Shown: one piece after another, positions 1 through 9,311 of the stretch
Position numbering within the stretch: the first letter of the stretch is position 1
Layout of the letters: the number at the start of each line of letters is the position of its first letter
Program-made: the position numbers and the translations under genes
The notes under the pieces: model-generated
The model's input: only the letters and a program-made list of their open reading frames with translations
Told to the model about the DNA's origin: nothing
Databases searched by the model: none
From: a virus
Virus record (IMG/VR): IMGVR_UViG_3300038441_000952
Coordinates: 1-45,399 of that record
Length of the DNA: 45,399 bases
Direction: 5' to 3' (one strand)

Positions 1-1155
1 GGCATGCTCACCACCGCTACGACCGCTATCACCACCGCCGCCACCACCGTAGGCGCCTGGGTGACGGCGGCAGCCACCTGGGTCACAACGGTCGTTACGT
101 CGGCGGCTACGGCCGTTACGAGCTGGGTCACGGGCATGATCACGATGGCGACCTCGGCCGTCACCAGCGCGACGACCGCCGTGACCTCCTGGCTCACGGC
201 CGCTGGAACCTGGCTCGCCTCCATGGCGGGCATCGCAGCCGGTGCCGTCGCGAGCGCTGCCACCACCGTCGCCACGTGGGTTGCCGCTGCTGCAACCTGG
301 GTTGCTTCGATGGCTGCTGCAGCCGTCTCAGCCGTCGCCTCTGCAACTGCCACTGCAGCCGCATGGGTTGCCGCCTGGATCACGATGGCTGCACAGGCGA
401 CGATGAACGCGCTCCGAATGGCCGCCGCCTGGATCATCGCTATGGGTCCGATCGCGCTCGTGATTGCGGCCGTCGTCGGCCTGGTCGTGCTCATCATCAA
501 GAACTGGGACACGATCAAGAACTACACGATCAAGGCATTCCAGGCTGCATGGGACTTCCTCAAGAAGATGTGGGAGGGCGTCAAGTGGCTGATCGGCAAG
601 GCGATCGACGGCATCAAGTACATCTTCCTCAACTTCACCCCGCTCGGTCTCATCATCAAGAACTGGGGCGGCATCACCAAGTGGATTACTGACCTCTGGA
701 ACAACGTCGTCGACAAGATCTCCGGTGCGATCAATCGCATCAAGGGATTCTTCAAGGGCATGTGGGACGGCATCGTCAACGGGCTGAAGAGCGCGCTGAA
801 CGGAATCATCGACACGCTCAATGGCGGCATTTATGGAATCAACGTGCTCATCAGCGGCGCGAATTCCATTCCGGGCGTCAACATCCCGCAGATCCCCTAC
901 ATCCCCTTCCTGGCGAGCGGTGGTATCACCACCGGTCCCACGATGGCGATGATCGGTGAGGGCGCCGAGCAGGAGGCCGTCCTTCCGCTCAGCAAGCTCC
1001 AGGGTCTGATTGACATGAACCGGGGCGGAGGCTCCGGCATGCAGGTCTCGTTCGCTCCTGGTGGCGGAGACCTGTTCATGGAATGGCTGATGGAAACCAT
1101 CCGCATCAAGTTCGGTGGAGACGTGAACCGACTCGGAACGGAGAGCGCGCGATGA
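1..1155 (+). CDS. Tape measure protein, C-terminal part
   Basis: This is the 3' end of a tail tape measure gene; the reading frame is open to the left edge, so the true start is outside the window. The first ~130 visible residues are a low-complexity Ala/Thr/Val/Trp stretch with recurring TWV and AWV units. A hydrophobic segment (around residues 140-160) and amphipathic stretches with regularly spaced Trp follow. Such repeats and membrane-active segments are usual in siphophage tape measures, which set tail length and may aid DNA entry. The stop overlaps the next start as ATGA, consistent with a tail operon. The family call rests on composition and position, not on a catalytic motif. Confidence 0.85.
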   Translation, partial: GMLTTATTAITTAATTVGAWVTAAATWVTTVVTSAATAVTSWVTGMITMATSAVTSATTAVTSWLTAAGTWLASMAGIAAGAVASAATTVATWVAAAATWVASMAAAAVSAVASATATAAAWVAAWITMAAQATMNALRMAAAWIIAMGPIALVIAAVVGLVVLIIKNWDTIKNYTIKAFQAAWDFLKKMWEGVKWLIGKAIDGIKYIFLNFTPLGLIIKNWGGITKWITDLWNNVVDKISGAINRIKGFFKGMWDGIVNGLKSALNGIIDTLNGGIYGINVLISGANSIPGVNIPQIPYIPFLASGGITTGPTMAMIGEGAEQEAVLPLSKLQGLIDMNRGGGSGMQVSFAPGGGDLFMEWLMETIRIKFGGDVNRLGTESAR

Positions 1156-4100
1156 GCCTGCCTCCCCAGCGCAAGACAGAGCTGTTCTACAACGGCGTGT
1201 GGAACGACATCACGGGCGACATGCGCGACACGTCCGCCCTGACCATCACGCGCGGGCGCAACTCGGAGAGCACCAGGGCCGATCCGAGCGCTGCTTCCGC
1301 CGTGGTGGACAACCGAAACGGCACGTACAGCCCGCGCGACCCGCTCAGCCCGCTGTACGGCCTCATCGGGCGGAACACCCCGATCCGCCACTCCGTGTTC
1401 GCCGGGGGCGCCTGGCTCAAGCTCGCAGGCGGCACGGAGGCGTTCACGACGCCTGACAACGCCGCGCAGGACATCACCACCGACATCGACGTTCGAGTCG
1501 AGCTCGCGCCGACCGACTGGGTGCACGCCTACGAGATCGCTGGCAAGTACGCCATCTCGGGCAACAACAGGTCCTGGGGCCTTCTCCTCACGGCCGAAGG
1601 CAAGATCCTGTTCATGTGGTCGCCGGATGGAACCCTAGCGGCACGCATCGCCACGGCCTCCACGATTCCGGTCCCCGCCTACAACGGTCAGCGCGTCGCG
1701 ATCCGTGCGACGCTCGACGTGAACAACGGTGCTGGTGGTAACACCTCCACGTTCTACTACTCGAACTCGATCGACGGCGTCTGGCGACAGCTGGGTGAGC
1801 CGACCGTACTGACCGGCACGACCTCTGTGTTCAACGGCAACGCTCAGCTGGAGGTCGGCTCGCTCACCGACCTGTCTGACTCATCCCTGGTCGGTAACAT
1901 CTACAAGTTCCAGCTCTGGAACGGGATCGACGGCGTCAACACGGTCGACCTGGACTTCTCCGTGGCCGATCCGGGCGACACCACTGTCACCGACAACACG
2001 GGCTTCCTCTGGACCGCTCGCAGCACGGCTGAGCTCTCCAACGAGCACGTTCGTCTGGAGGGCGAGGTGCCCGCTTGGCCGCCGGAGCGCGACCTGTCAG
2101 GCAACGACCGGTTCTCCTCGATCTCGCCGACTGGCATCATGCGTCGGCTGGACGCGGGCGTGAAGCCGATCGACAGCGCCCTGCTTCGTTTCATCAAGGC
2201 CAACAACCCGACCGAGTGCTGGCCGATGACCGATGGCGTCTCCTCTGTCGGTGCGACCTCCATCGTGCCTGGTGGTCGCACCATGACGCAGGTCCTCAGC
2301 TTCGGCAGCAACAGGATCCAGTGGACCAAGGGGGAGATCGCCGACTGGATCGAGCCGGTCGCCCTGGCGCCCACGAACTCGGACGGCGTGCTGATCAGCA
2401 ACCGAGTCGCCACATCCGGAGTCGTAGACGACACATACATCGACATCGTTCGGAACGGCGTCGGAGACGGCGACTACATCATCCTGACCGACACGGGCGC
2501 TGGGCAGGCAGGTTCTCCGCGAGTCAGTCTGCGGATGGACTTCGTCCCTGGGTCCGACCAGGTCACGGTCACGGTCACGTACAGGGAGATGGAGACTAGC
2601 AGCGTATCCCTCCTGCTCAGCGTGACCAGCGCCGGTATTTTCGACGACCAGCCGCACCACATCCGCCTTCAGACCGGTCGAAGGGCGGTCGATCTCCCGA
2701 CCTATCTCTACATCGACGGAGTTCTCCGCGACAGCGACCCGATCGGTTCCGGGGGCGGACCCATCGGCAACATCAAGGAGGTCCGATACGGCTGGGACAT
2801 GGACGGAGTCACAAGCAATCCCCAGTCGTTCGGATACCTGACGCTGTGGGAGCACCCCGACCTTCTGGACCCGGGTCCTCCGACCGCAGACGAGATGTAC
2901 CAGGCCATGATGGGGTTCCCCGGAGAGCGTGCCGGAGAGCGTGCCCTGCGAGTCGCCACGGAAGCCGGTGCCACTCTGTCGGTTGCAGGCATCAGCGAGA
3001 TCGAGACTCGTATGGGCTCGCAGGGTCGCGAGAAGCTGATGGACGCCCTGGACTCCTGCGCCAAGTCGGACGTCGGCTTCCTCGGAGAGCGGCGGGACGC
3101 GCGTGAGCTGATCTTCCAGAGCCATGGCGTCATCTACAATCAGGCTCCGATCCTCACGCTGGACTTCTCTGCTGGCGTGATCAGCGCGCCGTTCAAGCCG
3201 ATCGATGACGACCGCTACACCGAGAACGACGTCACGGTCCAGCGCGAGCGCGGCGGCTTCGGCGTCGGCATCCTCGAAGAGGGTGCAATGTCGATCCAGG
3301 AGTTCCCGAACGGAGTTGGTCGATACGACTCCAGCTACACTCGCAACCTTGAGGACGACGAGCAGCCCGAGCAGTTGGCCAACTGGCTGATGGCGCTGGG
3401 CACGTTCAACGGTCTGCGCTACAAGCAGATCACTCTGGACCTCGGCAATCCTCGGGTCTACGAGATGGTGGACGACATCCTTCGCCTGGACGTCGGAGAC
3501 CTGATCCGCATCACCAACCTGCCCGACGCATACGGCCCGGACGACGTCGACCTCCTGATCCAGGGGTACACCGAGGAGATCGGACCGAGCGCCTGGAAGA
3601 TCACCTTCACCTGCTCGCCTGGAGAGCCCTGGGCAACCGGCTTCCTCGACGGCGGCTTCAAGCTCGGCAGCACCGTGTCGAAGCTCGCTGGTGCAGTCAC
3701 GGACACGGCCACCAACATGGACGTCGAGGTGCCCGTCAACGCCGCCCGCTGGGCCGACTCGGCCACGTATCCAAACGACTTCCCGTCGTTGTTCAAGGTC
3801 GGTGGTGAGACTGTCCAGGCGACTGCCTGCATCTCCTTCCTGAAGGACGCCTTCGGTCGCACCGTGGCGAACGGATGGGGAACCTCCGACTCGAACAAGG
3901 TCTGGTCCACTGGCGGCGGTGTCGCGGGTGACTACGCTGTCGGGTCCGGATACGGTTCGCACACGCTGTCCTCTGTGGCGGTCTCGCGACGAACCTTCGT
4001 GGACTACGTCGCGACTGACTTCGATGCGACGGTCGGGATCGCCGTGTCGGCCACCGCAACCGGGGCCGCTCTGACCGGAGGACTCACCGCCCGGTACAGC

Positions 4101-4550
4101 AGCGGCGACAACCTGTATCACGCCCGGCTGATCTTCAACACTTCGGGATCGCTGCAGCTTGACATCCGCAAGCGAGTGGCGGCAGTCGAGTCGGCTGTTG
4201 GGTCGACCTTCACGCCGGGCATCACGTATGTAGCCGGTACGTTCTACAACCTTCGATTCCAGGTCGAGGGAACGAGCCTCCGGGCGAAGGTTTGGCGGAC
4301 CACCGTGGCTGAGCCCGGCGCCTGGCACATCGACGCCACCGACAGCAGCCTGACCACCTCTCCGCTCGCCGGTGTCCGATCCATCTCGGTCACGGGCAAC
4401 ACCAACGTCAATCCTCAGGTTCGATATGACAACTTGGACCTGAACAACGTCCAGAGCTTCACCGTCGTTCGTAGCGTGAACGGTATCGTGAAGGCTCATG
4501 CAGACGACGAGCCGATCGATCTCGTCAAGCCGATCTACGTCTCTCTGTAA
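1152..4550 (+). CDS. Large minor tail protein
   Basis: A 1132-residue protein directly after the tape measure, where siphophages encode distal tail and baseplate proteins. I chose the ATG at 1152 because it forms an ATGA overlap with the tape measure stop; an upstream in-frame start at 1083 would overlap by 73 bases. The sequence is rich in beta-strand-type Gly/Asp/Thr/Val segments. Two regions, roughly residues 70-290 and 890-1110, look like lectin or LamG-type sandwich folds (for example WGTSDSNKVWS and NLYHARLIFN), which would suit carbohydrate binding on the host envelope. That domain reading is inference; the minor tail role is supported by position and size. Confidence 0.8.
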   Translation: MSLPPQRKTELFYNGVWNDITGDMRDTSALTITRGRNSESTRADPSAASAVVDNRNGTYSPRDPLSPLYGLIGRNTPIRHSVFAGGAWLKLAGGTEAFTTPDNAAQDITTDIDVRVELAPTDWVHAYEIAGKYAISGNNRSWGLLLTAEGKILFMWSPDGTLAARIATASTIPVPAYNGQRVAIRATLDVNNGAGGNTSTFYYSNSIDGVWRQLGEPTVLTGTTSVFNGNAQLEVGSLTDLSDSSLVGNIYKFQLWNGIDGVNTVDLDFSVADPGDTTVTDNTGFLWTARSTAELSNEHVRLEGEVPAWPPERDLSGNDRFSSISPTGIMRRLDAGVKPIDSALLRFIKANNPTECWPMTDGVSSVGATSIVPGGRTMTQVLSFGSNRIQWTKGEIADWIEPVALAPTNSDGVLISNRVATSGVVDDTYIDIVRNGVGDGDYIILTDTGAGQAGSPRVSLRMDFVPGSDQVTVTVTYREMETSSVSLLLSVTSAGIFDDQPHHIRLQTGRRAVDLPTYLYIDGVLRDSDPIGSGGGPIGNIKEVRYGWDMDGVTSNPQSFGYLTLWEHPDLLDPGPPTADEMYQAMMGFPGERAGERALRVATEAGATLSVAGISEIETRMGSQGREKLMDALDSCAKSDVGFLGERRDARELIFQSHGVIYNQAPILTLDFSAGVISAPFKPIDDDRYTENDVTVQRERGGFGVGILEEGAMSIQEFPNGVGRYDSSYTRNLEDDEQPEQLANWLMALGTFNGLRYKQITLDLGNPRVYEMVDDILRLDVGDLIRITNLPDAYGPDDVDLLIQGYTEEIGPSAWKITFTCSPGEPWATGFLDGGFKLGSTVSKLAGAVTDTATNMDVEVPVNAARWADSATYPNDFPSLFKVGGETVQATACISFLKDAFGRTVANGWGTSDSNKVWSTGGGVAGDYAVGSGYGSHTLSSVAVSRRTFVDYVATDFDATVGIAVSATATGAALTGGLTARYSSGDNLYHARLIFNTSGSLQLDIRKRVAAVESAVGSTFTPGITYVAGTFYNLRFQVEGTSLRAKVWRTTVAEPGAWHIDATDSSLTTSPLAGVRSISVTGNTNVNPQVRYDNLDLNNVQSFTVVRSVNGIVKAHADDEPIDLVKPIYVSL

Positions 4551-4559
4551 GGAGCTGTC

Positions 4560-5003
4560 GTGCCCTACGTTCCGTTTCTGGCCGGTCGGGAACTCACCGC
4601 CGACCTGCTCAATACGCGCCTGATCGAGGAGGTCATGGGCTGGACTCCGATCGACGACATCGGCAACTACGCGGCGGGATTCTCTGCTGGTGGTGACACG
4701 CCTCGCATGCGCAAGGTGAAGATCCTCGGTGTCGAGCGATGGGAGTATGCCGGTCGCATCAACTGTGTTGCTGGCACGATCGTCGCCAACGTCAACACGA
4801 CGGTGTTCACGTTCGACGTTGGCTTCCGGCCGACCACCGAGCGCGGCTGGCCTCTGATCGGCTCCAACACCTTGTTCTACAACCTGCGCAACACGATCAG
4901 CAGCGCGGGCGTCTGGCAGGCCGGTCTTCCGACCGCTGCCGGAAACAACTGCACCGGCATCTACCTTGAGGGTGCCTACATCGAGAATCCGCTCGGCGTG
5001 TAA
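4560..5003 (+). CDS. Small tail/structural protein
   Basis: A 147-residue protein starting at GTG 4560, with GGAG seven bases upstream and only 9 bases after the previous stop. It begins MPYVPFLAGRELTA and contains a beta-rich stretch with VNTTVFTFDVGF. In actinophages, short proteins with a similar N-terminus sit next to the large minor tail protein and are annotated as minor tail or head-fibre-like proteins; I rely on that context and see no catalytic motif. Confidence 0.7.
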   Translation: MPYVPFLAGRELTADLLNTRLIEEVMGWTPIDDIGNYAAGFSAGGDTPRMRKVKILGVERWEYAGRINCVAGTIVANVNTTVFTFDVGFRPTTERGWPLIGSNTLFYNLRNTISSAGVWQAGLPTAAGNNCTGIYLEGAYIENPLGV

Positions 5004-5045
5004 CAAGATCTAGCGCACGTAGTCCTGCCCACGCGTAGCCACGGA

Positions 5046-5060
5046 AAGGGGTAAAATCAG
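5046..5060 (+). promoter_or_regulatory. Possible promoter -10 before the lysis block
   Basis: The run AAAGGGGTAAAATCAG contains TAAAAT at 5052-5057 behind GGGG, like the TGGGGTAAAGT core of the promoter family described elsewhere in the window. No good -35 is visible. A transcript starting near 5064 would carry the Shine-Dalgarno at 5099 and so agrees with the GTG 5111 start of the next gene. Confidence 0.35.
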
Positions 5061-5110
5061 TGAACGGGGATTTCCGAACGCTGATGGCGCATACCAACAC
5101 GGAGGCTGGA

Positions 5111-5320
5111 GTGTCTATTCCCGACCCGGAGGGCGGGCCTCTCGAGAGGCTGGCTCGTATCGAAACGAAGGTGGACATGCTCCTGGAGCGAGCCCAGGAG
5201 GATCGCAACGACTTCCGAGGCAGACTGCGCGCGCTGGAGCGCTGGAGGTACGGGACCGGGGCTGCCGTTCTGATGGCTCTGGCTCCGATCCTCTCAAGCT
5301 CCCTCCCCAAGGGGTCGTAA
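5111..5320 (+). CDS. XhlA-like holin accessory protein
   Basis: A 69-residue protein with a charged coiled-coil-like first half (ERLARIETKVDMLLERAQED) and one hydrophobic segment near the C-terminus (GTGAAVLMALAPIL). That layout matches the XhlA/hemolysin-type small proteins that sit beside holins and help with lysis. GTG 5111 is preferred because GGAGG lies five bases upstream; in-frame starts at 5060 (GTG) and 5084 (ATG) would add 17 or 9 residues. It lies just before the endolysin and holin. The membrane anchor is clear; the lysis role is inferred from neighbours. Confidence 0.65.
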   Translation: MSIPDPEGGPLERLARIETKVDMLLERAQEDRNDFRGRLRALERWRYGTGAAVLMALAPILSSSLPKGS

Positions 5321-5414
5321 GAGGCCCTACGTGGCCGCGTAACGGCCTGCGCCGACAGCCTGAGGCCCGCGTACCGACCCGCCTTCCCGGGGCCGTTACG
5401 CGGGCCTCTACGGC
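5321..5414. repeat. Boundary repeat R1
   Basis: First member of a dispersed intergenic family with mirrored ends. Here CCGCGTAACGGCC on one side faces GGCCGTTACGCGGGCC on the other, and the right end carries CTACGGC. It separates the XhlA-like gene from the endolysin. It may also fold as a strong hairpin in RNA, so a terminator or processing role is possible. Confidence 0.7.
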
Positions 5415-5456
5415 TTTTCACGTAAGATAGACCTCAACCAGAGGAGGAACTCACCC

Positions 5457-6383
5457 ATGGCAACACCGATCGCACCCGACAGGCTCGTCGAGATCCTGCG
5501 GGCGGAGGGCCTGAAGGTCGTCGAGACCAAGGGCTGGAAGACGCACGAGCGAGACGACGAGACCGGCAAGGCGTTCGGTCCGGTCCACGGCATCATGATC
5601 CACCACACCGTGACCAAGGGCACCGCCAACACGGTCCGCATCTGCAAGGACGGGTACGCGTCTCTGCCAGGACCGCTGTGCCACGGCGTCATCGCGAAGA
5701 ACGGCACCATCCACCTGATCTCCGCCGGTCGAGCCAACCACGCGGGCACGGGCGACCCGGACGTCCTCGCCGCCGTCAAGGCCGAGTCCTACGGCGACAA
5801 GCCGCCCACCACCGACGTGCACGACGGCGAGTCCGGGGTCGACGGCAACGACGCCTTCTACGGCTTCGAGTGCGAGAACCTCGGCGACGGCGAGGACCCC
5901 TGGCCCGCTGAGCAGCTCGACGCGATCGAGAAGGCTTCGGCCGCGATCTGCCGCGAGCTCGACTGGAAGGCCAAGTCCGTGATCGGCCACCTGGAGTGGT
6001 CGGACTGGAAGAGCGACCCCAAGGGCTTCTCCATGGTCACCATGCGAGCCCGCATCGACAAGCGACTCGAAGGCGACAAGCCCGAGGCTCCCAAGCCGCC
6101 GGTCGAGCAGCCCAAGCCTCCGGCCAAGCCGAAGTACCAGCCGTTCCCCGGGGCTGCGTTCTTCAAGAGCCAGCCCAACAGCCCCATCATCACGGAGATG
6201 GGCAAGCGTCTGGTCGCGATGGGCTGCGGTCGGTACAACGTCGGCCCCGGTCCCCGCTGGTCCGAGGCCGACCGCCGCTCCTACCAGAAGTGGCAGCGCA
6301 AGTGCGGATGGCTCGGACAGGCCGCCGACGGCTGGCCGGGCAAGGACTCGTGGGACCGCCTGAAGGTCCCGTTCGTCAAGTAA
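5457..6383 (+). CDS. Endolysin: N-acetylmuramoyl-L-alanine amidase with C-terminal binding domain
   Basis: A 308-residue lysin. Residues ~45-190 are an Amidase_2/PGRP-type zinc amidase: the MIHHTV motif, then CHGVIAKNGTIHLI, GRANHAG, GFECENLG and IGHLEWS give the expected His residues and overall order. A Pro/Lys linker (~205-225) leads to a C-terminal ~80-residue module with RSYQKWQRKCGW and GWPGKDSW, resembling the peptidoglycan-binding repeats of actinophage lysins. It would cleave the amide bond between muramic acid and the stem peptide. AGAGGAGG precedes ATG 5457. The holin gene follows after 10 bases. Confidence 0.93.
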   Translation: MATPIAPDRLVEILRAEGLKVVETKGWKTHERDDETGKAFGPVHGIMIHHTVTKGTANTVRICKDGYASLPGPLCHGVIAKNGTIHLISAGRANHAGTGDPDVLAAVKAESYGDKPPTTDVHDGESGVDGNDAFYGFECENLGDGEDPWPAEQLDAIEKASAAICRELDWKAKSVIGHLEWSDWKSDPKGFSMVTMRARIDKRLEGDKPEAPKPPVEQPKPPAKPKYQPFPGAAFFKSQPNSPIITEMGKRLVAMGCGRYNVGPGPRWSEADRRSYQKWQRKCGWLGQAADGWPGKDSWDRLKVPFVK

Positions 6384-6393
6384 GGAGAGCTGC

Positions 6394-6621
6394 ATGACGC
6401 TCAGCAAGGCCAACAAGCAGACGATCAGAACGGTCGTCCAGGCCGCCATCGGCATCGCCGTCGCCCTGCCCGGGATCGTCGACGCGACCGGCCTGGACGA
6501 GACGACCCCCTGGGTCGCGGCCGGACTGGCGGCCTCGGCCACGGTCACTCGCCTCATGGCGATCCCGCAGGTCCAGAAGTTCCTCTGGTTCCTCAACACC
6601 GAGGACGACGCACAGAAGTAG
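6394..6621 (+). CDS. Holin
   Basis: A 75-residue membrane protein directly after the endolysin, with AAGGAG before the ATG. It has a short basic N-terminus, a hydrophobic helix around residues 12-27 and a second moderately hydrophobic helix around 38-57, ending in an acidic tail. Size, membrane segments and position are those of a phage holin that releases the amidase to the cell wall. Confidence 0.82.
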   Translation: MTLSKANKQTIRTVVQAAIGIAVALPGIVDATGLDETTPWVAAGLAASATVTRLMAIPQVQKFLWFLNTEDDAQK

Positions 6622-6631
6622 GAGTTCCAGC

Positions 6632-8368
6632 ATGCCCATCCCTCCGGGAGTGGAGACTGTCACGGTGTCGAGCGGCGAGCCGCTCACGACACCGGACGGA
6701 AGCCTCATGCGGGGCCACATCAGGTTCGTGGCCCCCGACCTCGCGGTCGCTCCGTCCGACAACTACACTCTCGGAGGAGAGGCAGTTGCGGAGCTGGTCG
6801 ACGGCGAGTTCAGCATCACACTGGTGGCTCCGGACGCGACCGGGATCAACCCGACCGGCTGGACCTACACGATCATCGGCGAGTTCACCAACGCGCCCAA
6901 CTGGGAGACGTTCGCCGTCCTCACCAAGGACGAGCCGAGCGTCGTACTCTCGGACGTGATCGAGGCGGAGGCCATCAGCCCGGCCTTCTCGACGATCTAC
7001 CTCCGGCGCGACGGCGGCACCATGACCGGCGACCTGGTCCTCGCTGGCGATCCCGACCAGCCTCTGGAAGCGACCACCAAGCAGTACACCGACGAGCTCG
7101 TTGACACCCTCACCAACACCGTCACAGCGCTGGACGGCCAGAACGTCAAACTCACCCAGGACCAGACGGTCGGCGGCATCAAGACGTTCACGTCCATTCC
7201 TGTTGGGCCTTCGTCCGATCCGATAACTGGCAACCAGCTCACGCGCAAGACCTATGTCGACGCGGGCGATTCTGCCGTCCAGTCCAACGTAGAGGTCGTC
7301 GCCGACAACCTGGCCACCCTCGACGGCGAGGTCGCCACGCTCGATGCGCAGAACGTCAAGCTCACGGGGACGCAGGTCATCACCGGAGCCAAGACCCTCA
7401 CCGACAACGCCGACGTCACGATGCCCAACATCACTGAGTTGCTTGGTGCGTTGGTCTCGACCGGCATCATCCGTGGCGGAGCTGTCGACCCGAACCTGTC
7501 GAACCCGATCGCGATCGACATCGCCCCGTTCGTCGGCTACATCGTCGATCACACCGCCAACGAGAACGTTCCGTCGGTCGTTCGAGTGGAGAAGTCGACC
7601 ACAAGCACGATCATCAACGCGAACCCGTCGTCGCCGATCACGTGGTACTACCTCAACAAGGACGGCACCTTCGGCCAGCAGACGACCGAGCCCACGGCAG
7701 CCGACCGTGTCGCTCGTCTCCAGCTCGGCTTCAGCCTGCAGTCGGGCGGGCTGATCATCGAGGTGCAGACTACCCACGAGCGGATCACGCAGAAGACCGG
7801 CGACTGGTCTCGCTTTCTGGAGAGCCTGGGCTCCTTCTCGGTGCGAGGCGAGGAGATGTTCGTCTTCGCCAACGGCGCGAACCTGAGCATCAACACCTCG
7901 GCTGGTCGCATCTTCAACCGAGCCATCGGACTGTACAACGGACCGACGCTCAACTACGACCGGAACGTGACGACGCAGGACGCGGTCGTCCAGCCCTCGT
8001 TCCGTATCGGAACTCGCGACCCCAACTCGCTCACCGGCTCTCCGACCAACGTCATCCTGCCGGGGAACTACGACGTGAACGGAGTCGTCACGCCGGTTCC
8101 CAACCCCACGGGAAGCGTGACGATCCAGCGCGTCTACTACTCGCCGCTCTCCGCCCCCGACAACAGGTTCTTCATCCAGTACGGCCAGTCGGTCTACGCC
8201 AGCTTGACAGAGGGCGTCAACGCCATCGGCACGACCAACTACCAGGTCAATCCCCTGCTCAAGTTCACGCTGCTCATCGGCTACATCGTCGTCGTCAAGA
8301 CGGCCACCGCCCTCAACAACCCTGCTCAGGCGATCATCCTGCCGTCTGAGCGCTTCCGCATCCGGTAA
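6632..8368 (+). CDS. Tail-fibre-like structural protein
   Basis: A 578-residue protein. The N-terminal ~110 residues are beta-rich and resemble phage proteins with a GxxxLTTPDGS start. A central section carries repeated units of the type DGQNVKLTQDQTVGGIKTF and DAQNVKLTGTQVITGAKTL, the pattern seen in tail-fibre shafts (GGTMTGDL is another fibre signature). The C-terminal part is beta-rich and may bind the receptor. It follows the holin, a common place for fibre genes in these phages. Receptor binding is inference. Confidence 0.78.
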   Translation: MPIPPGVETVTVSSGEPLTTPDGSLMRGHIRFVAPDLAVAPSDNYTLGGEAVAELVDGEFSITLVAPDATGINPTGWTYTIIGEFTNAPNWETFAVLTKDEPSVVLSDVIEAEAISPAFSTIYLRRDGGTMTGDLVLAGDPDQPLEATTKQYTDELVDTLTNTVTALDGQNVKLTQDQTVGGIKTFTSIPVGPSSDPITGNQLTRKTYVDAGDSAVQSNVEVVADNLATLDGEVATLDAQNVKLTGTQVITGAKTLTDNADVTMPNITELLGALVSTGIIRGGAVDPNLSNPIAIDIAPFVGYIVDHTANENVPSVVRVEKSTTSTIINANPSSPITWYYLNKDGTFGQQTTEPTAADRVARLQLGFSLQSGGLIIEVQTTHERITQKTGDWSRFLESLGSFSVRGEEMFVFANGANLSINTSAGRIFNRAIGLYNGPTLNYDRNVTTQDAVVQPSFRIGTRDPNSLTGSPTNVILPGNYDVNGVVTPVPNPTGSVTIQRVYYSPLSAPDNRFFIQYGQSVYASLTEGVNAIGTTNYQVNPLLKFTLLIGYIVVVKTATALNNPAQAIILPSERFRIR

Positions 8369-8381
8369 GGAGCAACAGCTC

Positions 8382-9311
8382 ATGCGAGTAGTCCTGTTGG
8401 GAGCCCCGCGCCCGATCGGTGACAACCGATGGAAGGACGACATAGCCGAGTCCGGCGAGTCCATGGGATGGGACTTCGTCCATCTCGAGGCGCGAGGCTC
8501 TCAGCCGGACGACGTCGTCGATCTCTGTCGCGGTGCAGACCTGTTCATCTGGGCTCGCACACACCATCACGACCCGTTCGGCGACGGACGCGAGATGATG
8601 CGACGGATCGAGGACCTTGGAGTTCCGACCGTCGGCATCCACATGGACCTGTACTGGGGCATCGCGAACCGCGAGCCCCGCATCAACGCCACGGACCAGC
8701 CATGGTGGAGCGCTCAGCACGTCTTCACGGCCGACGGCGGGAACCAGGAGCGCTTCAAGGAGCGCGGGGTCAACCACCACTGGATGCCTCCTGCGATGGG
8801 CGTCCGGTTCTTCGGTCGTCGCGATCCTGACCCCAAGTACCAGAAGAGGTACTACGTGTTCGTGGGGTCCAACGTACCCACCATCCATGGTGAGCACCGG
8901 ACACGTCTGCTCGACTCTGCACGCAAGCGGAATCCGCAGCGCTTCCGACACTTCGGCCGCGCTGTGAAGGTCTACGGCGGCGAGCTCAACAAGGTGTACG
9001 CCTCTGCTCGCGTGGTGCTCGGCGACTCGGCACCGGCGGACTACTACTGGTCCGACCGAGTCCCCAACACCCTTGGCAGGGGTGGTGTGTTGGCCTATCC
9101 CCGCACCCTCGGTCTGGAGGAGCAGGGCTTCGACGACAGCAACATGATCCTGTACGACCGGTTCGACTTCGCACCCATGTGGGAGCGGATCTACTCGATG
9201 TCCGAGCAGGACCTTCGGGAGATGTCGGACAACGCGCTTCAGGCCATCCGTGACAAGCACATGTGGACGCATCGACTGATGCAGATCGCAGAGACGGTAG
9301 GTCTGGCATGA
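8382..9311 (+). CDS. Glycosyltransferase, GT-B/CgeB-like
   Basis: A 309-residue protein that begins with a Rossmann-type strand (MRVVLLGAPRPIGDNRW) and has HMDLYWGIANREPRIN, FVGSNVPTIHGEHRTRLLD and a C-terminal stretch with VPNTLGRGGVLAYP, GLEEQGFDD and the Ser/Asp-rich lead-in to a final helix. This order matches the CgeB-like glycosyltransferases that carry a C-terminal nucleotide-sugar binding half. It is first of three overlapping genes (ATGA at 9308), so it likely works with the nucleotidyltransferase-like protein and the methyltransferase, perhaps on virion or cell-surface sugars. Confidence 0.7.
   Translation: MRVVLLGAPRPIGDNRWKDDIAESGESMGWDFVHLEARGSQPDDVVDLCRGADLFIWARTHHHDPFGDGREMMRRIEDLGVPTVGIHMDLYWGIANREPRINATDQPWWSAQHVFTADGGNQERFKERGVNHHWMPPAMGVRFFGRRDPDPKYQKRYYVFVGSNVPTIHGEHRTRLLDSARKRNPQRFRHFGRAVKVYGGELNKVYASARVVLGDSAPADYYWSDRVPNTLGRGGVLAYPRTLGLEEQGFDDSNMILYDRFDFAPMWERIYSMSEQDLREMSDNALQAIRDKHMWTHRLMQIAETVGLA

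Noticed and set aside
1-1155. A programmed frameshift tail chaperone pair at the left end
   Set aside because: Such genes lie upstream of the tape measure, which is outside the window.
2097-5006. A 969-codon leftward frame opposite the minor tail gene
   Set aside because: It overlaps two structural genes on the sense strand and shows no domain motif.
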